Positions 52,247 to 61,554 of a stretch of 64,000 nucleotides of DNA are shown piece after piece (within the stretch, counting starts at the first letter, position 1; every line of letters begins with the position of its first letter). The position numbers and the translations under genes are program-made. A model generated the notes under the pieces. The model saw only the letters and a list, made by a program, of their open reading frames with translations, was not told the DNA's origin and ran no database searches. The stretch is from CAYOEV01 sp964403075 (lineage in GTDB: Bacteria > Bacteroidota > Bacteroidia > Cytophagales > Cyclobacteriaceae), in NCBI GenBank assembly GCA_964403075.1, contig CAYOEV010000001.1, forward strand, positions 1 to 64,000, written 5' to 3'.

Positions 52247-53187
52247 ACTACTTCCTTAAAAGGTTGATCTATCGTACCGGAAGTTTTTTTTTCAGCCTCT
52301 GGCTGGTACGCCACCGTTCGGCTCATGAAACATTTGTTTATGCCTTTGAAAAGGTCTTTAACCACTATCCCGATCCCTTAAGCCAATTAAAGTATGCCCA
52401 CGTTTTGTTAAAGCCCCCAACTGAGATGCTGGGCTATTTGAAAAAAAAACGCCCACCAGACACTGCCATTCTTGAAAAGCGAGCGATTTGGGAACAAAAA
52501 ATGATAGAATTGGGAAGGGCTTTAAGTAATTATGAACCCATCGCGACGAAAAATCCAGACCTGGCCCTGGTAATCGTAGAAACAAGAAACCACCCCCACC
52601 TGGAAGTGGTCATGAAATGGATGAATAAGCAATTCGGCCACCGCAGCACCTGCTATTTATTTGGCAGCACTTCAAACGAACATCTGGTCAGGCATTTTCC
52701 TGGCCTTAAATGGAAAGCCTTACCTGCCGATTTTAGCATTAAGCATTACAATTCCTTACTCAAATCTGCGACATTCTGGAACTGCCTTGCAGAGGATAAG
52801 GTCTTTATTTTTCAAACAGATTGCCTCATTCTGCATAACCGGGTAGATCCATTTCTGCAATACGACTACATCGGCGCACCGTGGAACAATCGAAGAGTGG
52901 AATCTGGTACCCAGGTTGGAAATGGTGGCTGCTCAATCCGTTCGAGAAAAACCATGATTGAGATATGCCAGCGATTTCCTGATGATTGGCTACCTGAGGA
53001 TCTTTATTTTGCTAAATATTGCAAGAAACTCAACAAGACACTGGCTCCCTTAAAGGCCGCACAGTCCTTCTGCGTGGAAAATATTTATTTTGATAAACCC
53101 ATGGCCTTACATAAGCCCTACCTTGGCTTGACATCTGAACAGCTGACCCGGTTACTCCGTCAGGTTGAACTACCCGCAACCCAATAA
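52243..53187 (+). CDS. DUF5672 family protein (putative glycosyltransferase)
   Basis: This is a 314-residue protein. The region from NPDLALVIVETRNHPHLEVV through VFIFQTDCLI (a DxD-like element), YIGAPWNN and NGGCSIRSRKTM matches DUF5672, related to GT-A glycosyltransferases; the FWNC and DWLPEDLYFAKYC segments also fit. The function is inferred from context (two GT4 enzymes upstream). The frame is open from 52150, but ATG 52243 overlaps the upstream stop (ATGA) and gives a natural N-terminus. The last gene of the cluster. Confidence 0.82.
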   Translation: MNYFLKRLIYRTGSFFFSLWLVRHRSAHETFVYAFEKVFNHYPDPLSQLKYAHVLLKPPTEMLGYLKKKRPPDTAILEKRAIWEQKMIELGRALSNYEPIATKNPDLALVIVETRNHPHLEVVMKWMNKQFGHRSTCYLFGSTSNEHLVRHFPGLKWKALPADFSIKHYNSLLKSATFWNCLAEDKVFIFQTDCLILHNRVDPFLQYDYIGAPWNNRRVESGTQVGNGGCSIRSRKTMIEICQRFPDDWLPEDLYFAKYCKKLNKTLAPLKAAQSFCVENIYFDKPMALHKPYLGLTSEQLTRLLRQVELPATQ

Positions 53188-53303
53188 TTTCTTAAAGTCC
53201 AAATTGGGGAAAGCCCAAGTGTCCACTTTTCTCAGACCTTTTTCCGGTATTTGAGTCTCAGAAGAATCGTTTGGTTTATATCCAACGACATGTTTGTGTT
53301 CCC

Positions 53304-53885
53304 TCACCTGCTAATCTTTGGGGTAACCTTAAACAACAGTACCGTATTGGGCGCAATAGATCCTTGACCAAGCGTGCCATAGGCAGCTTGTGATGGAATA
53401 AGCATCAATGCCGTTCCATTTACCCTCACTTGCTCCAGGGTGCCATTAACGCCATCCTTGAAACCACTGATGAACCCGGTTTGATTGAAATACCATCCTC
53501 CAGGTGTGTGCGTAGTGGTGATATCCGGACTAACGTTGAGCGTATCCTGAGGCACGCCCAGATCATCACGAATTATAGTCAGACTGTCCACAGAAGTATC
53601 AAATACACTGTCATTAGTGAACAAACCTGCATAATCCATGGTCACAATATCTCCGTAGTCTATCATGTCTCCGCTACCCAAAGTGAGAACTACCAGCCGC
53701 GTTTCAGAGCTAAGGGTATCATAATCTGTATAGCCATTGTCTTCCAGGTAATTCTCGATGATGGCGATGTCCTCCTGCAATTGGACATCCGGATCTATTC
53801 GCTCCACCAGCTCCTCACCACATGCCATGCTCAAGAGTAACAACGGTGATGAAAGCAGTTGACCAGTTCCCTTAATTAATTTCAT
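53304..53885 (-). CDS. FKBP-type peptidyl-prolyl isomerase lipoprotein (GldI-like candidate)
   Basis: This 193-residue protein has a lipobox (LLSMACGE; Cys22) and a C-terminal FKBP domain (about 75-190) with GDIVTMDYAGLF, SGFKDGVNGT, IPSQAAYG and a closing LFKV strand. In Flavobacterium, the gliding lipoprotein GldI is an FKBP of similar size encoded next to a DHH phosphoesterase gene, as here. Together with SprA this makes a GldI role plausible, but generic FKBP lipoproteins exist, so no symbol is given. It overlaps the DHH gene by 14 bases. Confidence 0.85.
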   Translation of the reverse strand: MKLIKGTGQLLSSPLLLLSMACGEELVERIDPDVQLQEDIAIIENYLEDNGYTDYDTLSSETRLVVLTLGSGDMIDYGDIVTMDYAGLFTNDSVFDTSVDSLTIIRDDLGVPQDTLNVSPDITTTHTPGGWYFNQTGFISGFKDGVNGTLEQVRVNGTALMLIPSQAAYGTLGQGSIAPNTVLLFKVTPKISR

Positions 53886-54888
53886 AGGTGCTAAGTATGT
53901 CTTTTGCGATTAACGATTGAACATATTTTTTTGATTCATCCAGACTCATTTCCAGTTTCCCGCCAGCTGCATTTTTATGGCCACCTCCATTAAAATAGGT
54001 AGCAGCGAAATCATTGACCGCAATTTTACCTACAGAACGAAAGGAAAACTTGGTCGAACCTTCAGATTCTTTCATTAAAATGGCTAATTCTATACCATTT
54101 ACAGACAAAGCATAATTAACCAGACCCTCCGTATCGCCCTGTTTCAACTGAAACCGTGAAGCATCCGCTTTGCTAATGGCAAAATAGCCTATTCTGGCAT
54201 GAAGATCCAACACCAGAAGCTCGTTCAAAGCATAACCCAAGAACCGGAGCCGTGCCAGTGAATTGGTATCATAGATGTTAGCACTTACCTCATGAACACG
54301 GACACCAATATCAATCAGATCTGCTACAATTCGGTGCACCTTAGAAGTTGTGTTCGAATGCCTGAAATTGCCAGTATCCGTCATAATACCCGCATACAAG
54401 CAAGCGCCGATGCGATCATCGAGAAGCGCGTGATGACCTGACAAATGTATTAAATCATATATCAATTCCGCCGTTGCGGCGGCGGTGACATCCCAAATAC
54501 CCATATCGAACACATGCTCTGGATTAAGGTGATGGTCTATCACAATCTTCTGACAACTGGCATCCGCTATTTTCGGTCCTAGTGAATCAATCCTGTTTAA
54601 TCCAGAAAAATCCAGACAAAAGATTAGGTCGCTGGCCTTGATGAGTGTATCTACTTCTTGCTCCGTTTCCTCCGAATGGACAATGATTGAGTCTTCTCCC
54701 GGCATCCAATTAAGAAAGGTAGGATAGGCTGTGGGCACAACTACTGAGGTGTTGTGTCCCAGCTTTTTTAAATAGAGATCCAGTCCCAGCGCCGACCCCA
54801 GCGCATCAGCGTCAGGGCTCGCATGTACCGTGATGAAGACTCGCTTCGGGGAAGATAAAATTTTTGCAATTGCCGTAAAGTCCTTCAT
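53872..54888 (-). CDS. DHH/DHHA1 phosphoesterase (NrnA-like)
   Basis: This 338-residue protein has metal-binding HASPDADALGS (His22, Asp26, Asp28), DFSGLNR, the DHH motif in VIDHHLNPE, TDTGNFRH, and the DHHA1 substrate loop FNGGGHKNAAGG. This is the NrnA pattern: degradation of nanoRNA and 3'-phosphoadenosine 5'-phosphate, in some species also linear pApA from c-di-AMP. As dacA is present, the last role is possible but not shown. It has no membrane or PAS/GGDEF parts, so it is not GdpP. Confidence 0.9.
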   Translation of the reverse strand: MKDFTAIAKILSSPKRVFITVHASPDADALGSALGLDLYLKKLGHNTSVVVPTAYPTFLNWMPGEDSIIVHSEETEQEVDTLIKASDLIFCLDFSGLNRIDSLGPKIADASCQKIVIDHHLNPEHVFDMGIWDVTAAATAELIYDLIHLSGHHALLDDRIGACLYAGIMTDTGNFRHSNTTSKVHRIVADLIDIGVRVHEVSANIYDTNSLARLRFLGYALNELLVLDLHARIGYFAISKADASRFQLKQGDTEGLVNYALSVNGIELAILMKESEGSTKFSFRSVGKIAVNDFAATYFNGGGHKNAAGGKLEMSLDESKKYVQSLIAKDILSTYEIN

Positions 54889-54979
54889 GCCTCCACCTCA
54901 AAAATTTAGTTGGCAAAGCTGACGAAATTTGTTTCAATTACAAAACAGCGGCCATGCCACGCATGACCAAGGAAGTTTT

Positions 54980-54987
54980 TAACTTTG
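54980..54987 (+). promoter_or_regulatory. Promoter -7 element for ndk
   Basis: TAACTTTG (TAnnTTTG), 42 bases before the ndk ATG. The alternative start TTG 54985 lies inside this element and is therefore excluded. Confidence 0.48.
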
Positions 54988-55029
54988 CGGGAAATTTACT
55001 TAAACCCCACATTAAACAAGACCAATCGA

Positions 55030-55449
55030 ATGTCAGGAAACAGAACCTTCACGATGATCAAACCCGACGCTTTTGGCGCCGGAAACACAGGCGCCATCAT
55101 TAAGATCATCGAAGAAAACGGCTTTAGCATTAAGGCAATGCGCCTGACCGCGTTGACAGAAAAAAGAGCCAGTGAGTTTTACGAAGTGCACAAGGAACGT
55201 CCTTTTTACGACGAGCTGGTCGCATACATGTCGTCCGGACCTATCGTAGCCATGATTCTTGAAAAACAAAATGCGGTAGCGGATTTTCGCAAGCTGATCG
55301 GATCCACTAATCCATCAGAGGCTGAGGAAGGTACTATTCGAAAGCTGTTTGCCAAATCCATTGAGGCCAATGCCATTCATGGCTCCGATTCAGATGAAAA
55401 TGCTCAAAAAGAAGGTCAATTCTTTTTTTCAAACAAGGATATACACTAA
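55030..55449 (+). CDS. ndk: Nucleoside diphosphate kinase
   Basis: This 139-residue enzyme has the catalytic His segment NAIHGSDSDENAQKE and the N-terminal TMIKPDAFGAGNTG. It balances NTP pools by transferring the terminal phosphate. ATG 55030 matches the family N-terminus, whereas an upstream TTG frame lies in the promoter. A strong hairpin follows. Divergent from the DHH gene. Confidence 0.97.
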   Translation: MSGNRTFTMIKPDAFGAGNTGAIIKIIEENGFSIKAMRLTALTEKRASEFYEVHKERPFYDELVAYMSSGPIVAMILEKQNAVADFRKLIGSTNPSEAEEGTIRKLFAKSIEANAIHGSDSDENAQKEGQFFFSNKDIH

Positions 55450-55455
55450 AGTACA

Positions 55456-55482
55456 CTAAGCCCCGGCCAGGCCGGGGCTTAG
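55456..55482. terminator. GC-rich inverted repeat between ndk and scpA
   Basis: CTAAGCCCCGGCC (55456-55468) and GGCCGGGGCTTAG (55470-55482) are perfect complements, a 13-base stem. The T run behind is weak (TTCTTT). The right arm includes the scpA stop codon (55479-55481), so it serves as a shared terminator for both convergent genes. Confidence 0.65.
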
Positions 55483-56258
55483 TTCTTTACCATGACATCT
55501 GGGCGGTCCTCGATCCAGAAGTTATTGTAACCTTCCCCCACATGGATGCTAATTTCTCTTAACTGGAGCAACTCCAGAATAGCCAGGAAGTTATAAATGA
55601 CAAATATCTTTTCTGGTTTTTGCAGGATCATTTGTTGAAACGACAGCCGCTTCCCGGGACTTTTAGATAACTCCGTCAACACATATTTTTTCTGGCCATC
55701 AATCGTGTAAGGATACTGCACCACCTGGTGTTGGGGCTTGTTCTTTTCCAGTTCGTAGCGCTCCAACACTCGCTCATAAACCCGCATCATTTTATACAGG
55801 TCTAAATCTTGGAGTTCGGCCTCCACATTGATAACTTCAGAGACAGACCGGATTTCACGCATTAGGTTTCCGCGTGCTTCCTTATTCATGCGATTGGCTT
55901 CCATTTCAGCCAATTGGCCAATGACAGATTTGTATCGTTTGTATTCCAACAGGTGTTTAACCAACTCCTCTCTGGGGTCTATCTCATTTCCTTCCTGATC
56001 CAAAACAGGACGCGGCAAAAGCAATTTCGCCTTGATGCGCATGAGCTTGGCTGCCACAAGAATAAATTCACTGGCAACCTCTACATTCATATTGTCTAGA
56101 TGATGCAGGTAATTCAGAAAATCTTCGGTGATGCGTGCAATGGGAATGTCGTATATATCCAACTCATCCCGCTCTATAAAAAACAGCAAAAGGTCAAAAG
56201 GACCCTCAAATAGAGATAACCTGATTTCAAATGTCTCCTTGTCTATGCCAGCATCCAT
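55479..56258 (-). CDS. scpA: Segregation and condensation protein A
   Basis: This 259-residue kleisin of the SMC-ScpAB condensin has N-terminal FEGPFDLLLFFIERDELDIYDIPI, the region VASEFILVAAKLMRIKAKLLLPR, and a C-terminal winged helix (SFQQMILQKPEKIFVIYNFLAILELLQL). It bridges the SMC heads. scpB and smc are not in the window. It stands alone on the minus strand, divergent from dxs. Confidence 0.94.
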   Translation of the reverse strand: MDAGIDKETFEIRLSLFEGPFDLLLFFIERDELDIYDIPIARITEDFLNYLHHLDNMNVEVASEFILVAAKLMRIKAKLLLPRPVLDQEGNEIDPREELVKHLLEYKRYKSVIGQLAEMEANRMNKEARGNLMREIRSVSEVINVEAELQDLDLYKMMRVYERVLERYELEKNKPQHQVVQYPYTIDGQKKYVLTELSKSPGKRLSFQQMILQKPEKIFVIYNFLAILELLQLREISIHVGEGYNNFWIEDRPDVMVKN

Positions 56259-56302
56259 TTTTCAAAAATAGACCTTGTGGGCACCTTGTAAAACAAAAAC
56301 CT

Positions 56303-56310
56303 TATTTTTG
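56303..56310 (+). promoter_or_regulatory. Promoter -7 element for dxs
   Basis: TATTTTTG (TAnnTTTG) lies 80 bases before the dxs ATG, leaving a leader of about 75 bases with no obvious structure. TTGs upstream (56275, 56286) are spaced 25 and 14 bases, neither ideal. Confidence 0.4.
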
Positions 56311-56390
56311 AAGGAAGTTAAGTAGTCATCGTCGGGGACACACAAACCTTTTTAAGTCCTTTGACGTTACGAAACTGCGCAAAATAGATT

Positions 56391-58307
56391 ATGCAGATTA
56401 ATCCCGGAAAATTACTTGAAGGCATTCATTCGCCTGATGATTTAAAAAAGCTCGAAGAATTTCAACTCGCTGAATTGAGCGAGGAATTGCGTGAGTTCAT
56501 TGTAGATCAAGTGTCAGTCTTCGGCGGTCACTTTGGTGCGAGCCTTGGCGTAGTAGAATTGACCGTCGCCTTGCATTATGTTTTTAACACCCCGCATGAC
56601 CAGTTGGTTTGGGATGTAGGGCATCAGGCTTATGGACACAAAATACTCACCGGCAGGAAGGAGCAATTTCATACCAACAGGAAGTACGGTGGCTTATCAG
56701 GTTTCCCAAAAAGAAGTGAAAGCCCTTTCGATGCTTTCGGTGTGGGACATTCATCAACATCGATATCTGCAGCCTTGGGCATGGCCATGGCCTCTAAACA
56801 TAAAAACGACAAAGATCGTCAACACATTGCCGTTATAGGTGATGGAGCTTTGACGGGAGGCATGGCATTCGAAGCCATGAACCATGCGGGTGTTTCCAAC
56901 AGCAATTTGCTCATCATCCTGAACGATAACTGCATGTCCATTGATCCAAATGTAGGGGCGCTAAAGGATTATTTAACCGATATTACTACCTCTCATACCT
57001 TCAACAAATTTCGAGATGAGGTATGGCACGTACTTGGTAAGCTAAGTAAATTTGGCAGCAATGCGCGGGAAATCGCCTCCAAGTTAGAAACAAGTGTCAA
57101 ATCTCTTCTCCTAAAGCAAAGCAACCTTTTTGAATCACTAAACCTGCGCTACTTTGGACCAGTAGATGGTCACGACGTGAATCATCTTGTCCAAGTTTTT
57201 AAAGATCTTAAAGATATTCCTGGTCCGAAAATTTTGCACTGTATCACCGTGAAAGGGAAAGGCTACAAACAGGCCGAAGAAGACCAGACCAAATGGCATG
57301 CCCCTGGGACCTTTGACAAGATCACAGGGGAGATTCACAAAAAACAGCCCACTACCATACAAGCCCCGAAGTATCAGGACGTTTTTGGCCAAACCATTGT
57401 CGAATTGGCCAAACAGGACGATACTATCATGGGCATTACTCCAGCCATGCCGTCGGGTTCTTCCATGAATATCATGATGAAGGAAATGAAAGATCGGGCC
57501 TTTGATGTAGGTATTGCCGAGCAGCATGCAGTAACCTTTTCGGCCGGATTAGCCACTCAGGGATTAACCCCTTTCTGTAATATATACAGCACGTTTATGC
57601 AACGAGCCTATGATCAGGTCATTCATGATGTATGCATACAGAAACTACCGGTCATCTTTTGCATGGACAGAGCCGGAATGGCAGGAGCAGACGGGCCCAC
57701 CCATCACGGAGCCTATGACCTCTCGTTTATGCGGTGCATCCCCAATCTTGTGGTGTCTGCGCCCTTAAATGAAGTGGAACTACGAAATCTTATGTACACG
57801 GCGACCAAATACAAGGACGGCCCTTTTTCCATAAGATATCCGAGAGGAAAGGGTGTGATCCCCGATTGGCAACAGCCCTTTGAGGCCATACCGATTGGAC
57901 AAGGGCGCGAACTTCGGGCTGGGAATGACCTGGCCATACTTTCTATAGGTCATGTAGGCAACATGGTATTGGAAGCTGCCGAGGAATTGCAGAAAGAGCA
58001 GGTAGCTGCCGGTGTGTTTGATATGAGATTTGTAAAGCCCATAGACGAGAATTTGCTACACCATATTTTTAATACCTACAATAAATTGATTACCGTGGAA
58101 GATGGTTGCCTGATGGGTGGTTTTGGTTCGGCTATTTTGGAATTCATGGCAGACCACAACTACCAGGCTCATGTGGTTCGCTTAGGTATTCCCGACCGTA
58201 TCGTAGAGCACGGTGAGCAGGCCGAATTATACAAAGAATGCCACTACGACGCTGCAGCCATCGCCAACAAAGTCCGTGAGCTTCTCGGTGTTCCTATAAA
58301 TAGCTAA
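56391..58307 (+). CDS. dxs: 1-deoxy-D-xylulose-5-phosphate synthase
   Basis: This 638-residue thiamine-diphosphate enzyme condenses pyruvate and glyceraldehyde 3-phosphate, the first step of the MEP isoprenoid pathway. Motifs include HVGHQAY-like WDVGHQAYGHKILTGRK, the ThDP motif GDGALTGGMAFEAMNHAG, GRDGPTHHG-like GADGPTHHGAYDLSFMR, and the transketolase C-terminal domain (RLGIPDRIVEHGEQAEL). Length is normal. The following transglycosylase gene begins at the base right after its stop. Confidence 0.97.
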   Translation: MQINPGKLLEGIHSPDDLKKLEEFQLAELSEELREFIVDQVSVFGGHFGASLGVVELTVALHYVFNTPHDQLVWDVGHQAYGHKILTGRKEQFHTNRKYGGLSGFPKRSESPFDAFGVGHSSTSISAALGMAMASKHKNDKDRQHIAVIGDGALTGGMAFEAMNHAGVSNSNLLIILNDNCMSIDPNVGALKDYLTDITTSHTFNKFRDEVWHVLGKLSKFGSNAREIASKLETSVKSLLLKQSNLFESLNLRYFGPVDGHDVNHLVQVFKDLKDIPGPKILHCITVKGKGYKQAEEDQTKWHAPGTFDKITGEIHKKQPTTIQAPKYQDVFGQTIVELAKQDDTIMGITPAMPSGSSMNIMMKEMKDRAFDVGIAEQHAVTFSAGLATQGLTPFCNIYSTFMQRAYDQVIHDVCIQKLPVIFCMDRAGMAGADGPTHHGAYDLSFMRCIPNLVVSAPLNEVELRNLMYTATKYKDGPFSIRYPRGKGVIPDWQQPFEAIPIGQGRELRAGNDLAILSIGHVGNMVLEAAEELQKEQVAAGVFDMRFVKPIDENLLHHIFNTYNKLITVEDGCLMGGFGSAILEFMADHNYQAHVVRLGIPDRIVEHGEQAELYKECHYDAAAIANKVRELLGVPINS

Positions 58308-59807
58308 GTGGCCTTGCTGCATCTAAATGCCTACAATTTTATCGTTAAGACGAACCATGGCATTTTATTCGCCCTCATCCTGTTTTCGGCGTGTTCACCT
58401 GACGGGCAAAATGACATTCGTGAAACGTACATAGCCCCCATTGATTGGTCTGACATAAAGAAAAGGGGCTTTTTACGTGTTTCGATGGACAACAACTCCA
58501 CAGGTTTTTTCCTTTACCGGGGTAAAACAATGGGCTTCGAATACGAATTGCTCAAGCGTTTTACAGACAGTCATGGTCTGGAACTACAAATTATCATCAA
58601 CAAAAATTTAGAAGAGGCTTTTTCACGGCTCAACCTGGGTGAGGTTGATGTCTTGGCTTATGACCTTTCCATAACTCGAGATCGGAAAGAAAAAATTGCC
58701 TTTACCAGACCCCACAATCACATGAGGCAAGTACTGGTACAAAGAAAACCAGAGGGCTGGGAAAACATGCATGCAAATACCATGGAGCAAAAGCTGCTTC
58801 GTAACCAAGTGAATCTAATCGGCAAAAAGGTTCATGTTCGTTACCAGTCGGCTCACCTGTTTCGCATGAAAAATTTATCAGATGAAATTGGTGGGGACAT
58901 TGACATCATAGAAGGTCCGAGCGATGTAGAAACGGAAGAGTTGATCCGTATGGTTGCTGAGGGGACCATCGATTACACCATAGCCGAGGAAGATGTTGCT
59001 CAGGTAAATGCCAACTATTACGACCACCTGGACGTTCGTACACCCGTTAGTTTCCCGCAACAAATTGCCTGGGGTGTGAGAAAAACCAGCGACAGTCTAA
59101 AGATAATTTTAGATGATTGGTTTAGCGTCATTAAAAATTCCCCCATCTATGTTGCCATTTATAATCGCTATTTTGAATCCAGGAGAAGTCTTTTGAATCC
59201 CAGCAATCAATTCGTTGCCATTGAGGGTGGACAATTGTCACCATACGATCCGCTAATCAAAGCAGCCGCCAGTGAATTGTCTTGGGACTGGCGCCTACTT
59301 GCCGCCCAAATCTACCATGAATCCAGATTCAATCCTCTGGCCGAATCGTGGGCGGGTGCGAAAGGGCTGATGCAACTTATGCCGATGACGCTGAAGAGTC
59401 ACGGCATACAAAATCCTTTTGACCCTCAGCAAAATATTCTTGCCGGAAAACGACACATCCGCTGGTTGAATAATATTTGGAAAGAAGAGGTGGCCGATCC
59501 AAATGAGCGTGTTAAATTTATATTGGCGTCTTATAATGTGGGTCAGGGTCACGTTCAGGATGCCGTCAACCTAGCAGAAAAAAATGGTTATTCAGGAGAA
59601 GATTGGTCTGTGGTGGAGCAATATCTGTTGAAAAAATCCAATAGTAAATACTATACGGATCCCGTTGTTAAATACGGTTATTGTCGGGGCACGGAAACGG
59701 TCCGATACGTAAGTAATGTGATGTCCCTGTACGAAAATTACAAGAAGCTGTTACCCAAAACATCACAAGATCAAACATGGGTGAAAGCCAAATCACTACC
59801 CTCCTAA
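58308..59807 (+). CDS. MltF-like lytic transglycosylase with solute-binding domain
   Basis: This is a 499-residue lipoprotein candidate (LFALILFSACSP). Residues about 45-290 form a type 3 extracellular solute-binding domain (GFEYELLKRFTDSHGLELQI, DVLAYDLSITRDRKEKIAFTRP), and about 315-460 an SLT domain with the catalytic Glu in IYHESRFNPLAESWAGAKG and LASYNVGQGHVQDAV. This matches MltF, a peptidoglycan transglycosylase with a sensor-like half. The start is GTG 58308, abutting dxs. It overlaps the next gene by 31 bases. Confidence 0.92.
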   Translation: MALLHLNAYNFIVKTNHGILFALILFSACSPDGQNDIRETYIAPIDWSDIKKRGFLRVSMDNNSTGFFLYRGKTMGFEYELLKRFTDSHGLELQIIINKNLEEAFSRLNLGEVDVLAYDLSITRDRKEKIAFTRPHNHMRQVLVQRKPEGWENMHANTMEQKLLRNQVNLIGKKVHVRYQSAHLFRMKNLSDEIGGDIDIIEGPSDVETEELIRMVAEGTIDYTIAEEDVAQVNANYYDHLDVRTPVSFPQQIAWGVRKTSDSLKIILDDWFSVIKNSPIYVAIYNRYFESRRSLLNPSNQFVAIEGGQLSPYDPLIKAAASELSWDWRLLAAQIYHESRFNPLAESWAGAKGLMQLMPMTLKSHGIQNPFDPQQNILAGKRHIRWLNNIWKEEVADPNERVKFILASYNVGQGHVQDAVNLAEKNGYSGEDWSVVEQYLLKKSNSKYYTDPVVKYGYCRGTETVRYVSNVMSLYENYKKLLPKTSQDQTWVKAKSLPS

Positions 59808-60226
59808 AAGAATATCAGCGAGTCCGACGAATGGACATCAATGCTGAACTTTTCGGGTACATCCTGAAGATGTATCCGTCATTGATAGTTTGTAATGGAG
59901 ACGGTCAAATTTCTGATGAGAACTGGAACAACTTTATGCGAATGGCTCAAGGGTTAGCTGATGAATACGCTTATGAGATTGAAGGCGCTGACAAGGAGAG
60001 AATTACACAAATTTTTCGCACCGAGTTTAGATATTTACTGGAAAATTCTGAGCGTTGGCAGAAAAAATTTCTAAACGCCCTTCGCCATCACATCGACAAC
60101 AATCTCAATGAAAAAGATTTTGTACAAGAAACCATGTACCTGATTGCCAATGCAACGGACGGCCTGTCTGTTCACTCCAGAAAGGTCATCGCTGATTTAT
60201 CTAAAAGGTTGAATCTGGATCACTAA
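59777..60226 (+). CDS. Small helical protein, possibly TerB-like
   Basis: This is a 149-residue soluble, mostly helical protein of unknown function. VCNGDGQISDENWNNFMRMA (about 36-56) and LIANATDGLSVHSRKVIADL (about 122-142) resemble the two acidic segments of TerB-fold proteins, but this is by eye only. The start is uncertain: ATG 59777 overlaps the upstream gene by 31 bases, while ATG 59831 leaves a 23-base gap. The stop overlaps the convergent kmo stop by 4 bases. Confidence 0.65.
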   Translation: MGESQITTLLKEYQRVRRMDINAELFGYILKMYPSLIVCNGDGQISDENWNNFMRMAQGLADEYAYEIEGADKERITQIFRTEFRYLLENSERWQKKFLNALRHHIDNNLNEKDFVQETMYLIANATDGLSVHSRKVIADLSKRLNLDH

Positions 60227-61554
60227 ATATTTAGTCGTTTAATTAATCGCTCAAAGTCTGGCTGATTCAATTCATCCTGGGATAATTCCGCAATAACCTT
60301 TTTGATCATACGATCTTGCTGCGCCCCTTGTGTCTGGGCATGAGAATAAGGGATGTCTGAGAAGGTCACCATCGAGTATTGCGGAATCCACTTTTCCGGA
60401 TATCTACGATGCAACTCACTTTCTAATCGCTTCTGAAGTAAAAACTGCTCATCTGCTACCCAGTCCCTCATTTCGGTGAAATTCTGTATGGCCAGATCCG
60501 CAATCGCATCAGTGTCTGGCTTGCGGCTTTTTTCGAAAGCAAACATAGCTGCTGACCAATCGTCATTGCATTCTTCCAATGTTTCAATCAGAAGTCGGCA
60601 GTCTTCGAAGCCCGCATTCATGCCTTGACCATAGAAAGGGACAATCGCATGACTGGCATCGCCTATGACCATTGAGCGATGCGTATGCCAGGGAAAACAT
60701 TTGATGGTTACCAATGAAGAAAGAGGGTTGGACTCAAACTCCTTCAACAAACCACTCAGGTGAGGAACCGCATCGGAAAAATGTGATTTAAAAAACTCCT
60801 CCATTTCCTGCCCGGAATCTACAGAATCAAAAGATACCAAACCCTCAAAAGGAAAGAACAGCGTACAGGTAAAGGAGCCATCTGGATTGGGTAAAGCAAT
60901 CAACATGTAATTACCCCTTGGCCAGATGTGTAGATAATTGGGCTCCATGGCAAACTTTCCACCTGGTTTTGCTGGCATGGTCAATTCCTTGTACCCGTAG
61001 TCGATGTAGAACTGCTGATAATTGAACCGATCTGTACGTTGCATTTCGCTTCTTAAAACCGAAAATGCACCGTCCGAACCTATTATCACATCTGCCTCCA
61101 CAGTTTGTCTCCCTCCCTGATCCACAAAAGTCGCTCGAGTTTTTTCCAGATCTACCTGGCTACAAACTTTCCCGAAATAAAACTTAACCCCCTCCTGCTC
61201 CGCTTCCTGAACGAGCAGTTGATTCAAGCCTCCTCTAGAAACGGAATTAATGTGTTGTCCTTCCCTACCATATGGCTGAAACGTGAGCGCTCCATCTCGA
61301 TCGTGCATCATACGACCCTTCATGGGGATAAGTAACTTTTCTACCTGATCAAAGACGCCTGCTAGCTTGAGAGAATGTATGCCTCTGTGGCTAAGTGCCA
61401 AGTTGATCGATCTACCTGCAACCTCGTTCCACTCCCTTGGATCTTTTCTTTTCTCATAAACAGAGACTTTGTACCCTCTTTGACGCAGTAACAAGGCCAT
61501 CAAAGCGCCGACCAGACCAGCACCGATAAGTACGATATGGCCTTCTCTAATCAT
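60223..61554 (-). CDS. kmo: Kynurenine 3-monooxygenase
   Basis: This 443-residue flavoprotein hydroxylates L-kynurenine to 3-hydroxykynurenine with NADPH and oxygen. FAD-binding motifs: GAGLVG at residues 11-16, YEKRKDPRE, the GSDGAFSVLR segment, and GDASHAIVPFYGQGMNAGFED. It ends without the C-terminal membrane anchor of eukaryotic Kmo, as usual in bacteria. It is the last gene of the haaO-kynU-kmo operon and overlaps kynU by 8 bases. Confidence 0.95.
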   Translation of the reverse strand: MIREGHIVLIGAGLVGALMALLLRQRGYKVSVYEKRKDPREWNEVAGRSINLALSHRGIHSLKLAGVFDQVEKLLIPMKGRMMHDRDGALTFQPYGREGQHINSVSRGGLNQLLVQEAEQEGVKFYFGKVCSQVDLEKTRATFVDQGGRQTVEADVIIGSDGAFSVLRSEMQRTDRFNYQQFYIDYGYKELTMPAKPGGKFAMEPNYLHIWPRGNYMLIALPNPDGSFTCTLFFPFEGLVSFDSVDSGQEMEEFFKSHFSDAVPHLSGLLKEFESNPLSSLVTIKCFPWHTHRSMVIGDASHAIVPFYGQGMNAGFEDCRLLIETLEECNDDWSAAMFAFEKSRKPDTDAIADLAIQNFTEMRDWVADEQFLLQKRLESELHRRYPEKWIPQYSMVTFSDIPYSHAQTQGAQQDRMIKKVIAELSQDELNQPDFERLIKRLNI

